From Sphingomonas kyeonggiensis (lineage in GTDB: Bacteria; Pseudomonadota; Alphaproteobacteria; Sphingomonadales; Sphingomonadaceae): DNA of 64,000 nucleotides. Positions 25,289-34,382 of the stretch are shown here, one piece after another. The number at the start of each line of letters is the position of its first letter. The first letter of the stretch is position 1. Under the pieces are notes generated by a model. It was not told the origin of the DNA, did no database searches, and saw only the letters and a program-made list of their open reading frames with translations. A program made the translations under genes and the position numbers. Location: the NCBI RefSeq assembly GCF_014204495.1, contig NZ_JACHLN010000003.1:744001-808000 (forward strand), in the 5' to 3' direction.

Positions 25289-25312
25289 TGCGGCGGCGGG
25301 ATTGCCGCCGCA
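25289..25312 (-). promoter_or_regulatory. Leader hairpin upstream of the 30-aa frame
   Basis: TGCGGCGGC (25289-25297) pairs with GCCGCCGCA (25304-25312) around a 6-base loop. On the minus strand it ends 17 bases before the microprotein start, right against its ribosome site, so it could influence translation or transcript stability. Confidence 0.4.
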
Positions 25313-25571
25313 GTGAAACCTACATGCGCAGCGCTGGCGTGCCGCGAGACTGGCCCGAACTGGATGCGTCTTCGCAGGCAGAAGAGTCAGAATTGCCAGC
25401 GCCCCGCACTGTAACGCGCGATGTAACAAACCCGCTTGCGCCAGCCGTCATCTTCGCGCACCTTCCCTGACAACGCTGCCAATCGCGACCGCTTGTTGTT
25501 TCAGTAGCAGGTGTTAGCGATAACAGATCTCGGACCACGCAAAGCGCGGCCGGCAAAAGGAGGGGTACGCC
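25313..25571. other. Intergenic stretch upstream of the glucokinase-like gene
   Basis: About 260 bases without a convincing gene. Apart from the LacI-type palindrome at 25512-25525 and a ribosome site AAAAGGAGGGG near 25556-25565, nothing structured is visible. It should contain the divergent promoters of the 30-codon frame and the glucokinase-like gene. Confidence 0.4.
25512..25525. promoter_or_regulatory. LacI-family-type operator TGTTAGCGATAACA
   Basis: Inverted repeat TGTTA-GCGA-TAACA, 46 bases upstream of the glucokinase-like start. It closely resembles the TGTTAGCGCTAACA consensus of LacI-family sugar regulators in proteobacteria, so sugar-responsive control of the glucokinase-like gene is likely. 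No lacI-type gene is in the window. Confidence 0.55.
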
Positions 25572-26522
25572 ATGAGCGAAGGCTTGGCGTTGGTGGCCGA
25601 TATCGGCCGCCAATCGGTGCGTTTCGGGCTGACCGGGGGCGATGCGGGGTTCGCGCCGCGCGACGTCCGTCGCTTTTCCACCAGCGACCACCCCACCTTC
25701 ACCAGCGCGCTGGTCACCTATCTGAACGGCCTTGGCCTCCAGGATGCCCGCCTGCCCAGCGTCCTCGCGGTGGCGGGCGCGGCGCGCGGCGACCTCATCA
25801 ACCTCACCGGCAGCCGCTGGTACATCTCGCTCTCGGGGGTCGAGGCAGTGCTGCGCGCGCCGCCCCGCGCGCTCAACGAATGCGCCGCCAACGCGCTGGC
25901 GCTCACCACCCTGCCGGCCAGCGCCTTCACCGCGCTGCACGGTCCGCCACCCCGCCCCGTCGCGCCCGGCGGCAACTACGTCGTGATCGGCACCGGTACC
26001 GGCCTGGGTGTCGCCGCGCTCGTCACCACGGGCAACCGGCTGGTCCCGGTGCAGAGCGAGGCCGGCCATATCGCCTTCGCCCCACAGACTGCCGACGAGC
26101 GCAAGTTCGCCGAGTTCTGCCGGCTGCGCGGCCATGCCCTCGATGTCGAGACGCTGATCTCCGCGCCGGGCCTCTGCCTTGCCTATGAGGCGCTGTCGGG
26201 CGGCGCCAAGCCCGCCTCGCCCGAGGAAGTCACCCGCAACACCGCCCGCGATGCCGTCGCCGCCGCGGTGGTGCGCATGTTCGTCGAGCATCTCGGCAGC
26301 TTCGCCGGCGATCTCGCCCTCGCCTTCGGCGCCTGGGACGGGATCTACCTCACCGGTGCGATCAGCCGCGCGCTGCACCCGCACCTGATGGACCCCGCCT
26401 TTCGCCGCCGGATGGAAGGCAAGGCCGCCTTCCGTCGCCAGATCTCCGAAGTGCCGGTGGTGCTGGTCAACCGCAACGACCTCGAGCTGATCGGCGCGGC
26501 CGCCGCCTATGGGAACGCCTGA
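25572..26522 (+). CDS. glk: Glucokinase-like sugar kinase with altered active-site motif
   Basis: 316 residues, ATG 25572 behind AAAAGGAGGGG. Glk-type kinase (PF02685): N-terminal ADIGRQSVRFGL corresponds to the canonical DIGGTNARFAL, LTGSRWYIS to the sugar loop, GTGTGLGVA (140-148) to the phosphate loop, and SEAGHIAF near residue 160. Two changes stand out: GGTN of the first phosphate loop reads RQSV, and the usual catalytic Asn-Asp pair reads Asn102-Glu103 (LNECAANA). It may phosphorylate glucose weakly, use another sugar, or act as a regulator. A LacI-type site lies upstream. Confidence 0.8.
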   Translation: MSEGLALVADIGRQSVRFGLTGGDAGFAPRDVRRFSTSDHPTFTSALVTYLNGLGLQDARLPSVLAVAGAARGDLINLTGSRWYISLSGVEAVLRAPPRALNECAANALALTTLPASAFTALHGPPPRPVAPGGNYVVIGTGTGLGVAALVTTGNRLVPVQSEAGHIAFAPQTADERKFAEFCRLRGHALDVETLISAPGLCLAYEALSGGAKPASPEEVTRNTARDAVAAAVVRMFVEHLGSFAGDLALAFGAWDGIYLTGAISRALHPHLMDPAFRRRMEGKAAFRRQISEVPVVLVNRNDLELIGAAAAYGNA

Positions 26523-26569
26523 GCCCGGCCACCCGTTCTCCCCGCACATCACAGCATCGGGAGAGACCC

Positions 26570-27049
26570 ATGGCCGACATCGCCGAACTCAAGCAGCATC
26601 TCTGGTCGAAAATGGCGTCCAGCCCCTTCGTGATGGCCGGCCTTGTCGACAGCCCGCGGCACCATATCCCGCTCACCGCGCAACTCGATGCCGACCAGGT
26701 CGACACGCTGTTCTTCTTCGCGGCGAAGGACAATCGCCTCGCGCCCGGTGGCCGCGCGATGGTGCATTTCGTCGCCAAGGGGCATGACTATTTCGCCTGC
26801 CTCGATGGCGATATCCGCATCGACAATGATTTCGCCCAGATCGACAAGCTGTGGAACAAGCATGTCGAGGCCTGGTTTCCCGGCGGCAAGGACGATCCCA
26901 ACCTCGCCTTGCTCCGCTTCGACATCGACAGCGCCGAGCTGTGGGAAGCCGACATGTCGCTGGGCGGCCTCGCCAGGATGCTGTTTGGTGGCAAGCTCAA
27001 GGGCAGCGAGGAAGGCAGCCATGCGGTGGTAGACAGCACCGCGACCTAG
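26570..27049 (+). CDS. Pyridoxamine-5'-phosphate-oxidase-fold general stress protein
   Basis: 159 residues, ATG 26570 behind GGGAGAGACC. A split-barrel flavin-binding fold of the general stress protein 26 type: DQVDTLFFFAAKDN, RAMVHFVAKGHDYFACLDG and DIDSAELWEAD. Members bind FMN/FAD or related cofactors and are often linked to stress tolerance in plant-associated bacteria. The enzymatic substrate is unknown. Monocistronic by spacing. Confidence 0.85.
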   Translation: MADIAELKQHLWSKMASSPFVMAGLVDSPRHHIPLTAQLDADQVDTLFFFAAKDNRLAPGGRAMVHFVAKGHDYFACLDGDIRIDNDFAQIDKLWNKHVEAWFPGGKDDPNLALLRFDIDSAELWEADMSLGGLARMLFGGKLKGSEEGSHAVVDSTAT

Positions 27050-27087
27050 CGCTTGACCGACGGCGCCGGGCAAGTCACCCAAGGTGC

Positions 27088-27462
27088 ATGTCCGGCCCGT
27101 CGCTCGCCCACCGCATCCGCACCGAAGCACATGCGATCTGGTTCGCGGTGCGCGATCCGCGCACGCCGCTGCTCGCCAAGCTGGTCGGCGTGCTGGTCGC
27201 CGCCTATGCGCTGTCGCCGATCGATCTGATCCCGGACTTCATCCCGGTGCTCGGCCTGGTCGACGATGCGATCGTCATCCCGCTAGGCGTCTGGCTGTTC
27301 GAGCGGCTGATCCCGCCCGCCCTCTTCGCCGAACACCGCGCCCGCGCCGAGATCGAGACCCAGCGCCCGGTCAGCTGGCCGGGGGTGGCGCTCATCATCG
27401 CGATCTGGGCAGGCGTGGCCTGGCTGGTGTGGAGCGTGGTGGCGACCAGCGAGTATAATTGA
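27088..27462 (+). CDS. DUF1232 (YkvA-like) small membrane protein
   Basis: 124 residues from ATG 27088 with AAGGTG nearby. The hallmark YALSPIDLIPDFIPVLGLVDDA of DUF1232 is at about residues 38-59, flanked by hydrophobic helices; a second span is at 98-117. The family is widespread with no settled function. A GAAA-loop hairpin and an 89-bp repeat separate it from the converging PHA depolymerase gene. Confidence 0.9.
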   Translation: MSGPSLAHRIRTEAHAIWFAVRDPRTPLLAKLVGVLVAAYALSPIDLIPDFIPVLGLVDDAIVIPLGVWLFERLIPPALFAEHRARAEIETQRPVSWPGVALIIAIWAGVAWLVWSVVATSEYN

Positions 27463-27475
27463 CGGCATGGCCGTC

Positions 27476-27495
27476 ATCCCGGCGAAAGCCGGGAT
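27476..27495. terminator. Hairpin with GAAA tetraloop after the DUF1232 gene
   Basis: ATCCCGGC (27476-27483), loop GAAA, GCCGGGAT (27488-27495): an 8-bp perfect stem with a stable GNRA loop, 14 bases after the stop. It is related in core sequence to the REP-like units at 14016-14110. There is no T-run, so it may be a REP element as much as a terminator. Confidence 0.5.
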
Positions 27496-27534
27496 CTCGG
27501 GCGAGGGCGCCTGACCCCGCCTCCTCACGCCCGC

Positions 27535-27623
27535 CGTCACCCAGAACTCGTTTCAGGGTCCAACGCTCCGCACAGGATATCACCTGAGGCGCGTTGGATG
27601 CTGAAACAAGTTCAGCATGACGG
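27535..27623. repeat. 89-bp palindromic interspersed repeat, copy 2
   Basis: Same length and end sequences as the copies at 15383 and 34091, with a few substitutions in the left arm (CACCCAGAACTCG). Its right arm keeps CTGAGGCGCGTTGGATG, complementary to the left arm of the other copies. It lies between convergent genes. Confidence 0.85.
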
Positions 27624-27642
27624 TTTTCAAACTTGGAGCGCC

Positions 27643-28875
27643 TCAGCCCTTGTGCGTCGCCATCCACTGCTCGAGCACCGGCGCGATGCGGTTGCGCCAC
27701 TTGGAGCCGTTGAAGATGCCGTAATGGCCCACGCCCTCGGCGAGGTGATACTGCTTCAGCGATTCCGGCAGCGACGTCGCGATGGTCAGCGCGGCCTTGG
27801 TCTGCCCGATGCCCGAGATATCGTCCTTCTCGCCTTCGATCGCGAGGATGCCGACGTCCTTGATCGCCGCCGGGTCCACCTTGCGGCCGCGATGCATCAT
27901 CTCGCCCTTGGGCAGCGCATGCGCCTGGAACACCAGGTCGATCGTCTGGAGGTAGAATTCGGCGGTCATGTCGCAGACCGAGCGATATTCCTCGTAGAAC
28001 TTCATCGTCGCTTCGGCACCCTCCTCATCGCCCTGGACGAGATGCTTGAACATCTCCCAGTGCGAGATCATGTGGTTGCCAAGGTTCATCGTCATGAAGC
28101 CCGCGAGCTGCAGGAAGCCCGGATAGACCTTCCGCCCCGCGCCCGAATAGCTCATCGGCACGGTGGCGATGACGTTCTGCTCGAACCAGCTGAACGGACG
28201 CTCGGTGGCGAGCGTGTTGACCGCGGTCGGCGCCTCGCGCGTGTCGATCGGGCCGCCCATCATGGTCAGCGTCGCCGGACGGTTCGGGTGGTTGTCGGCG
28301 CTCATCAGCGCGACGGCGGCATAAGCCGGCACCGAAGGCTGGCACACCGCCAGCACATGCGGCCGCGCATCGCCGTCCTTGCCGATGAAGGCGAGGAACT
28401 CGATCAGGTAATCGACATAGTCCTGCAGGTCGAAACGGCCCTCGGCCATCGGCACCAGCTTCGCGTCGCGCCAGTCGGTGATGTAGACGTCCGCCACCGG
28501 CAGCATCCGCTCCACCGTGCCGCGCAGCAGCGTGGCGTAGTGGCCGGACATCGGCGCGACGATCAGCAGCTTGGGACCACCCTCCACGCCCTCACGGACG
28601 AAGCGCTTGAGCTGGCCGAACGGCTTGCGCAGCACGACTTCCTCATGGACCTGCACGGCCTTGCCATCGATCTCGGTATGATCGAGCGCGAAATCCGGCT
28701 TTCCGCGCGGCGCGGAGGCATGCGCGAACACCTCCAGCGCGGAAGCCATCACGGGTCCGCCACCAAAATAGGCGAACGGATTCGCGGGGTTGTTCAGCAG
28801 CCCGGCGGAGAAATTGGCCAGCGCGCTCGCACCTGCGAGAAGCGAGCGCTGGATCTCATAAGCGTCGTACAGCAT
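27643..28875 (-). CDS. phaZ: Intracellular polyhydroxyalkanoate depolymerase
   Basis: 410 residues, ATG 28875. It matches the PhaZ intracellular depolymerase family: nucleophile Cys178 in AVCQPS, an Asp in IEGEKDDISG and His in AEGVGHYGIF, with the start MLYDAYEIQRSLL typical of the family. It mobilises stored PHB/PHA granules to hydroxyacids in the cytoplasm. MaoC and thiolase genes 3-4 kb upstream fit an organism that makes PHA, but no phaC or phasin gene is in the window. Its end faces the 89-bp repeat. Confidence 0.93.
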   Translation of the reverse strand: MLYDAYEIQRSLLAGASALANFSAGLLNNPANPFAYFGGGPVMASALEVFAHASAPRGKPDFALDHTEIDGKAVQVHEEVVLRKPFGQLKRFVREGVEGGPKLLIVAPMSGHYATLLRGTVERMLPVADVYITDWRDAKLVPMAEGRFDLQDYVDYLIEFLAFIGKDGDARPHVLAVCQPSVPAYAAVALMSADNHPNRPATLTMMGGPIDTREAPTAVNTLATERPFSWFEQNVIATVPMSYSGAGRKVYPGFLQLAGFMTMNLGNHMISHWEMFKHLVQGDEEGAEATMKFYEEYRSVCDMTAEFYLQTIDLVFQAHALPKGEMMHRGRKVDPAAIKDVGILAIEGEKDDISGIGQTKAALTIATSLPESLKQYHLAEGVGHYGIFNGSKWRNRIAPVLEQWMATHKG

Positions 28876-29148
28876 TGCGTCCCTTCCGCCGTCCCCCTCC
28901 CCTCGACGGCGGCGGCTATGGTAGCGTTATAGTAGGCCCGTGCTGCGGTGCAACGGCGCCCGGTATCATAATGCGACGGAATGAGGACAAGTTCCCATAC
29001 CGTGATTACGAAATCCTATAACCACTTCGCCTAACCCTCTCTGCATGCACGATTAAACCACCATCCTCTGATTCGCGTTAATTCACTGCGGCCACCCTCC
29101 GGCAAAGGACAGTTTCCCTGCCCCGCCATGTGCGCTAGTCCCGCGCCC
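28876..29148. other. Divergent intergenic region phaZ / ABC transporter
   Basis: 273 bases holding the promoters of the depolymerase (minus) and transporter (plus). It is AT-richer than its surroundings between about 28965 and 29090. I see no clear palindrome or small gene. Confidence 0.3.
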
Positions 29149-30930
<1,782 letters not shown>

Positions 30931-30937
30931 ACGCAGG

Positions 30938-32890
30938 CTAGTGGGCGGCGTGCAGCGCGCCCGGCAGCGTGAAGCAGAAGGTCGCGCCGCCGTCTTCGCC
31001 ATTGGCCGCGCGCATCGTGCCGCCATGCGCCTCGACGATGCGCCGCGAGATCGACAGGCCGATGCCCATCCCCGCCCCGGCCTTGGTCGAGGTGAAGCGC
31101 TCGAAGAGCTGGTCGAGGATCGTCTCCGGCACGCCGGGGCCATCGTCGCGGAATTCCACTTCCACCCAGTCGCCCGCGATCGGGTGCGCCGCGATCACGA
31201 TCCGCCCGCCGGCCTGCCCGGCCGACCGGATCGCCTCCACCGCGTTGCGCAGCAGGTTGACCATCACCTGCTGCACCTGGATGCGATCGACGAACACCGC
31301 GACCTCCGCCGGTTCGATCGCCAGCTCCACCTCGACATCGAGTGAATCGCTGCCGGCGCGGACCAGCTGGATCGCGTCGTCGATCATCGGCCGCAGCGGC
31401 TCCAGATGCTTGCGCACTTCGCGGTGCTGGGCGAAGTCGCGCATCCGCCGGATGATCTCGCCTGCCCGGGTCACCTGGCCGCGCGCCTGCGAGACCATCT
31501 CGGGCGCCTTGCCCGCATCGCCCTGCTGGCCGAGCAGATAGCCGACGGCGGAGAGATAGTTGATCGCCGCGGTCAGCGGCTGGTTGAGCTCATGCGCCAG
31601 GTCGGCCGCCAGCTCGCCCATCGCATTGTGGCGCGAGACATGGGCAAGCTGCGCCGAAAGCTTGGCGACATGCTTCTCGGCGGCAAGCTTCTCGGAGAGG
31701 TCGCGGGCGAACAGGGTGAAGCAGGTGCCGCCGTCGATCCCCTTGAACTTCGCTCCGCGCAGCTCGAGCGGAAAGCGCGTGCCATTGGTGCGCACGCCTT
31801 CGCCGGTCAGCAGGAACTCGGGCTGCTCGCGTCCCACCAGCGCCATCAGCTTGGTCCGCTCGCGCTCGCCGAGATAGCTGCCCATGTTGCAGCCCTGCGC
31901 GCCCGCCGGGACCAGCCAAAGCGCCGCCGCGGCCTGGCTGAAATCGGTCACCAGCCCTTCGCGGTCTATCACCACCACCGCGTCGGGAACCCCGGCCAGG
32001 ATCGCGCGCAGCTGCTCGCCGCGCAGCCGCACCACATCGTTCTGCTGGCGCGCGCCGCGCAGTCCGACGATCAGCAGCAGCGACACGATCAGGATGTTGC
32101 ACGCCACCACCATGAACTGCGCTTCGTTGAGCCCCAGCCCGCCATCGCGGACCAGGACGAGCGCCAGCAGCGAAGGGAAGACCGGCAGCGCGATGATTGC
32201 CGGGGAAAGCCGCCGGAACAGCCGGTATTCGAAGCCGATCTCGCGCCGCTCCCGGCCATGCAGCACATGGAGCAGGATCGCGGTGGCCAGCGCGAAATTG
32301 GGAATGGCGGTGGTGATCGAACGGCCGATGAAGCTCGGCGAGATCTGGGTCGGCGCCTCGACCAGCATCATTGTCGCGGTCAGCGCGGTCAGGCCGATGC
32401 CGGTGCTGGCGATCAGCGCCGCCCAGGTCCGCGGCAGTGGCGCATCGCTGGTGATCAGCAGCATCGCGGCGCAATCGAGCATCAGCATGCTGATCGCGCC
32501 CGTGCCCGGGACGCCCTTGTTGAGCACATTGAGCTCGATCACCTGCCGGTAGAACAGCAGCCGTTCGAGCCCCAGGTCGAAATGGGCAAGGTAGTGGAAT
32601 GCCTGCAGGCTCAGCAGCGCCAGCGCCACCCCGATGACGATGCGGGCGGCCGTGCGCTTCTCGCGATGCGCGAGCAGCCCGCCCAGCGCCACCAGGAAGA
32701 ACAGCACCGATGCCAGCGGCATGATCGAATAATGGGGATTGCCCAGGCCGCGCAGGATCGGGATGCCAAGGGTCCAGCCGAGCAGCACCAGCACCGGCTG
32801 CGCCACCGAGAAACCGAACAGCCAGGTCGCCCAGCGATAGGCCGCCGTGCCCCCCGTCGTCTCGGAACCCTCGCTCCTTGCGATTGCCAT
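30938..32890 (-). CDS. Membrane PAS sensor histidine kinase (orphan)
   Basis: 650 residues, ATG 32890. About eight N-terminal membrane spans (residues 20-285) come first. A PAS domain follows (about 290-405, LRAILAGVPDAVVVIDREG, ending FTLFARDLSEK), then a coiled segment and the H-box DLAHELNQPLTAAINYLSA. The ATPase domain has N-box LLRNAVEAI, FRDDGPGVP and GIGLSISRRIVEAHGG. The HELNQPL form is that of the FixL/DctB subgroup. No heme-ligand context is obvious in the PAS domain and no response-regulator gene is nearby, so signal and partner are unknown. Confidence 0.9.
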   Translation of the reverse strand: MAIARSEGSETTGGTAAYRWATWLFGFSVAQPVLVLLGWTLGIPILRGLGNPHYSIMPLASVLFFLVALGGLLAHREKRTAARIVIGVALALLSLQAFHYLAHFDLGLERLLFYRQVIELNVLNKGVPGTGAISMLMLDCAAMLLITSDAPLPRTWAALIASTGIGLTALTATMMLVEAPTQISPSFIGRSITTAIPNFALATAILLHVLHGRERREIGFEYRLFRRLSPAIIALPVFPSLLALVLVRDGGLGLNEAQFMVVACNILIVSLLLIVGLRGARQQNDVVRLRGEQLRAILAGVPDAVVVIDREGLVTDFSQAAAALWLVPAGAQGCNMGSYLGERERTKLMALVGREQPEFLLTGEGVRTNGTRFPLELRGAKFKGIDGGTCFTLFARDLSEKLAAEKHVAKLSAQLAHVSRHNAMGELAADLAHELNQPLTAAINYLSAVGYLLGQQGDAGKAPEMVSQARGQVTRAGEIIRRMRDFAQHREVRKHLEPLRPMIDDAIQLVRAGSDSLDVEVELAIEPAEVAVFVDRIQVQQVMVNLLRNAVEAIRSAGQAGGRIVIAAHPIAGDWVEVEFRDDGPGVPETILDQLFERFTSTKAGAGMGIGLSISRRIVEAHGGTMRAANGEDGGATFCFTLPGALHAAH

Positions 32891-32989
32891 CGCTTCCCTT
32901 CCTCCGGCCGGGCCGGCGGCGCCCCCATGGCGATTCGCTATGCGCGATCTACCACTAGCTATGATCTTTCATCATTGTGCAGGTTAACT

Positions 32990-33033
32990 GCCAGCCCGGA
33001 AAATTGCGGATGTTCCGCATTTTACGGGCCGGC
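32990..33033 (-). terminator. Long imperfect hairpin downstream of ohr
   Basis: GCCAGCCCG and AAAATTGCGGA pair with TCCGCATTTT and CGGGCCGGC around a TGT loop, giving roughly 18 paired positions with small bulges. It starts 24 bases past the ohr stop on the minus strand and lies about 100 bases upstream of the kinase gene. Terminator of ohr is the likeliest reading. Confidence 0.5.
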
Positions 33034-33057
33034 AGCCGGGAGCTTCATAAGGTCAGG

Positions 33058-33483
33058 TCAGGCGATGGTCAGGCCGACATTGATGTTGCCGCGCGTGGCG
33101 TTCGAATAGGGGCAGATCTGGTGCGCTGCCTCGACCACCTTTTCGGCCTCGGCGCGATCCAGGCCCGGCAGGTTCACTTCCAGGTCGGCGGTGATGCCGA
33201 AGCCGCCTTCCGAACGCGGGCCGATGCCCACCGTCGCGGTCACCGTCGTCTCCGCCGGAACCTTGATCTTCAGCTGCATGCCGGCAACCTTCAGCGCGCC
33301 GATGAAGCAGGCCGAATAGCCCGCCGCGAACAGCTGCTCGGGGTTGGTGCCTTCGCCGCCGGCGCCGCCCAGTTCCTTCGGGGTCGAGAGCTTCACGGCA
33401 ACGCGGCCATCCTCGCTGCGGGCTTCGCCATCGCGGCCGCCAGTGGCAGTGGCGCGGGTGCTGTACTTGACGTCGACGGACAT
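33058..33483 (-). CDS. ohr: Organic hydroperoxide resistance protein Ohr
   Basis: 141 residues from ATG 33483 (GGAGACCGAGC upstream); the frame could start seven residues earlier. It is an OsmC/Ohr fold with both redox cysteines: Cys59 (AAGYSACF) and Cys124 (HQICPYSNATRGN). Family members reduce organic and fatty-acid hydroperoxides with lipoylated partners. The divergent ohrR gene and intervening palindromes indicate classic thiol-switch repression. A dihydrolipoyl supply fits the lipoylated GcvH system elsewhere in the window, but that link is only general. Confidence 0.95.
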   Translation of the reverse strand: MSVDVKYSTRATATGGRDGEARSEDGRVAVKLSTPKELGGAGGEGTNPEQLFAAGYSACFIGALKVAGMQLKIKVPAETTVTATVGIGPRSEGGFGITADLEVNLPGLDRAEAEKVVEAAHQICPYSNATRGNINVGLTIA

Positions 33484-33508
33484 GCTCGGTCTCCTTTGAA
33501 ACATTCTA

Positions 33509-33581
33509 CGATAATCGTTATCGCGATAACATTTAGCTAGTGCGTGAGTCGACCCTTGTCCAGAGAATATTTATCGCGATA
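33509..33581. promoter_or_regulatory. Probable OhrR operators between ohr and ohrR
   Basis: Perfect palindrome TTATCGCGATAA at 33518-33529 overlaps a second inverted repeat CGATAA-TCG-TTATCG (33509-33523), about 25 bases upstream of ohr. Another copy of the core, TATCGCGATA, stands at 33572-33581 about 40 bases upstream of ohrR. One operator per divergent gene fits OhrR control of both. Binding itself is inferred. Confidence 0.6.
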
Positions 33582-33621
33582 TGTATTTTGACGAATTTGG
33601 CCCCGGCCAAGGAGACCGATC

Positions 33622-34059
33622 ATGCCCGCCGCCGCCCCGCTCGACGACCAGCTCTGCTTCTCGCTCTATGCGACCAGCATGGCGATCACCCGCGCCTACA
33701 AGCCGATGCTCGACCGGCTCGGCATCACCTATCCGCAATATCTGGTGCTCCACGCGCTGTGGGAGCAGGACGGCCGCACCGTCGGCGCGATCGCCGAGCG
33801 GCTCGCGCTCGAATCGAGCACGATCACCCCGCTGGTGAAGCGGCTCGAGGCTGCCGGCTTCGTCCGGCGCGAGCGCAATCCCGAGGATGAGCGCCAGGTC
33901 CAGGTCCGCCTGACACCGCGCGGCGCCGAAATGCGCGAGGAATGCGGCTGCCTGGCCGAGGAACTGCTCACCCGCTCGGGCATGCGGGGCGAGCAGTTGA
34001 TGGGACTCAACCGCGACGTGAAGTCGTTGTGGAACGCGCTGCGCGAGGGGCAGGACTGA
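33622..34059 (+). CDS. ohrR: MarR-family organic-peroxide sensor OhrR
   Basis: 145 residues, ATG 33622 behind AAGGAGACC. A winged helix (GRTVGAIAERLALESSTITPL, then RNPEDERQVQVRLT wing) with the reactive N-terminal Cys12 in LCFSLYA that defines OhrR. A further Cys in REECGC near residue 114 could form the disulfide of the two-Cys OhrR type. In the reduced form it should repress ohr; peroxide oxidation releases it. It is divergent from ohr. Confidence 0.92.
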   Translation: MPAAAPLDDQLCFSLYATSMAITRAYKPMLDRLGITYPQYLVLHALWEQDGRTVGAIAERLALESSTITPLVKRLEAAGFVRRERNPEDERQVQVRLTPRGAEMREECGCLAEELLTRSGMRGEQLMGLNRDVKSLWNALREGQD

Positions 34060-34090
34060 GAGAGGCGCTACCCGCCTGCCCCACACCCAT

Positions 34091-34179
34091 CGTCACCCTG
34101 AACTTGTTTCAGGGTCCAACGCGCCTCAAGCGATATCCTTCGCGGCGCCTTGGATGCTGAAACGAGTTCAGCATGACGG
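34091..34179. repeat. 89-bp palindromic interspersed repeat, copy 3
   Basis: Same length and orientation as the copies at 15383 and 27535: CGTCACCCTGAAC start, TTCAGCATGACGG end, central GATATC, two inner hairpins. It lies 31 bases after the ohrR stop. Confidence 0.85.
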
Positions 34180-34231
34180 AGAATAGCGTGGATGGTCGCC
34201 AAACCACGCCAAACCACCATACCGCCCCTTC

Positions 34232-34348
34232 CAATGTAGGATTTCCTCTGCTTCACTGGTCCTGATCGCAAAAGCCCGCGCACGGGAAATCGGCACCTCG
34301 CCGCTCTCCCACGCACGTAAAAGCGAGTATCAAGAGATTCAATGAATC
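34232..34348 (+). promoter_or_regulatory. Upstream module A: CAATGTAGGATTT ... GATTCAATGAATC
   Basis: CAATGTAGGATTT (34232-34244) and, 91 bases on, TCAAGAGATTCAATGAATC ending at 34348. The last 13 bases are palindromic and hold two GANTC (CcrM-type) methylation sites. The same two blocks in the same order and orientation stand upstream of proS (46992 to 46908, minus strand). Here the module ends 35 bases before the reductase start. A shared control element is the likely reading. Confidence 0.5.
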
Positions 34349-34382
34349 GCCCCAAAGGCGAGCAGGAGCAGGAACCGCAAGA

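Larger units (their letters stand above)
34060..34382. other. Intergenic region after ohrR
   Basis: 323 bases containing the third 89-bp repeat (34091-34179) and the upstream module at 34232-34348. The remaining bases show nothing I can assign, and no small gene has a convincing start and ribosome site. Confidence 0.4.
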
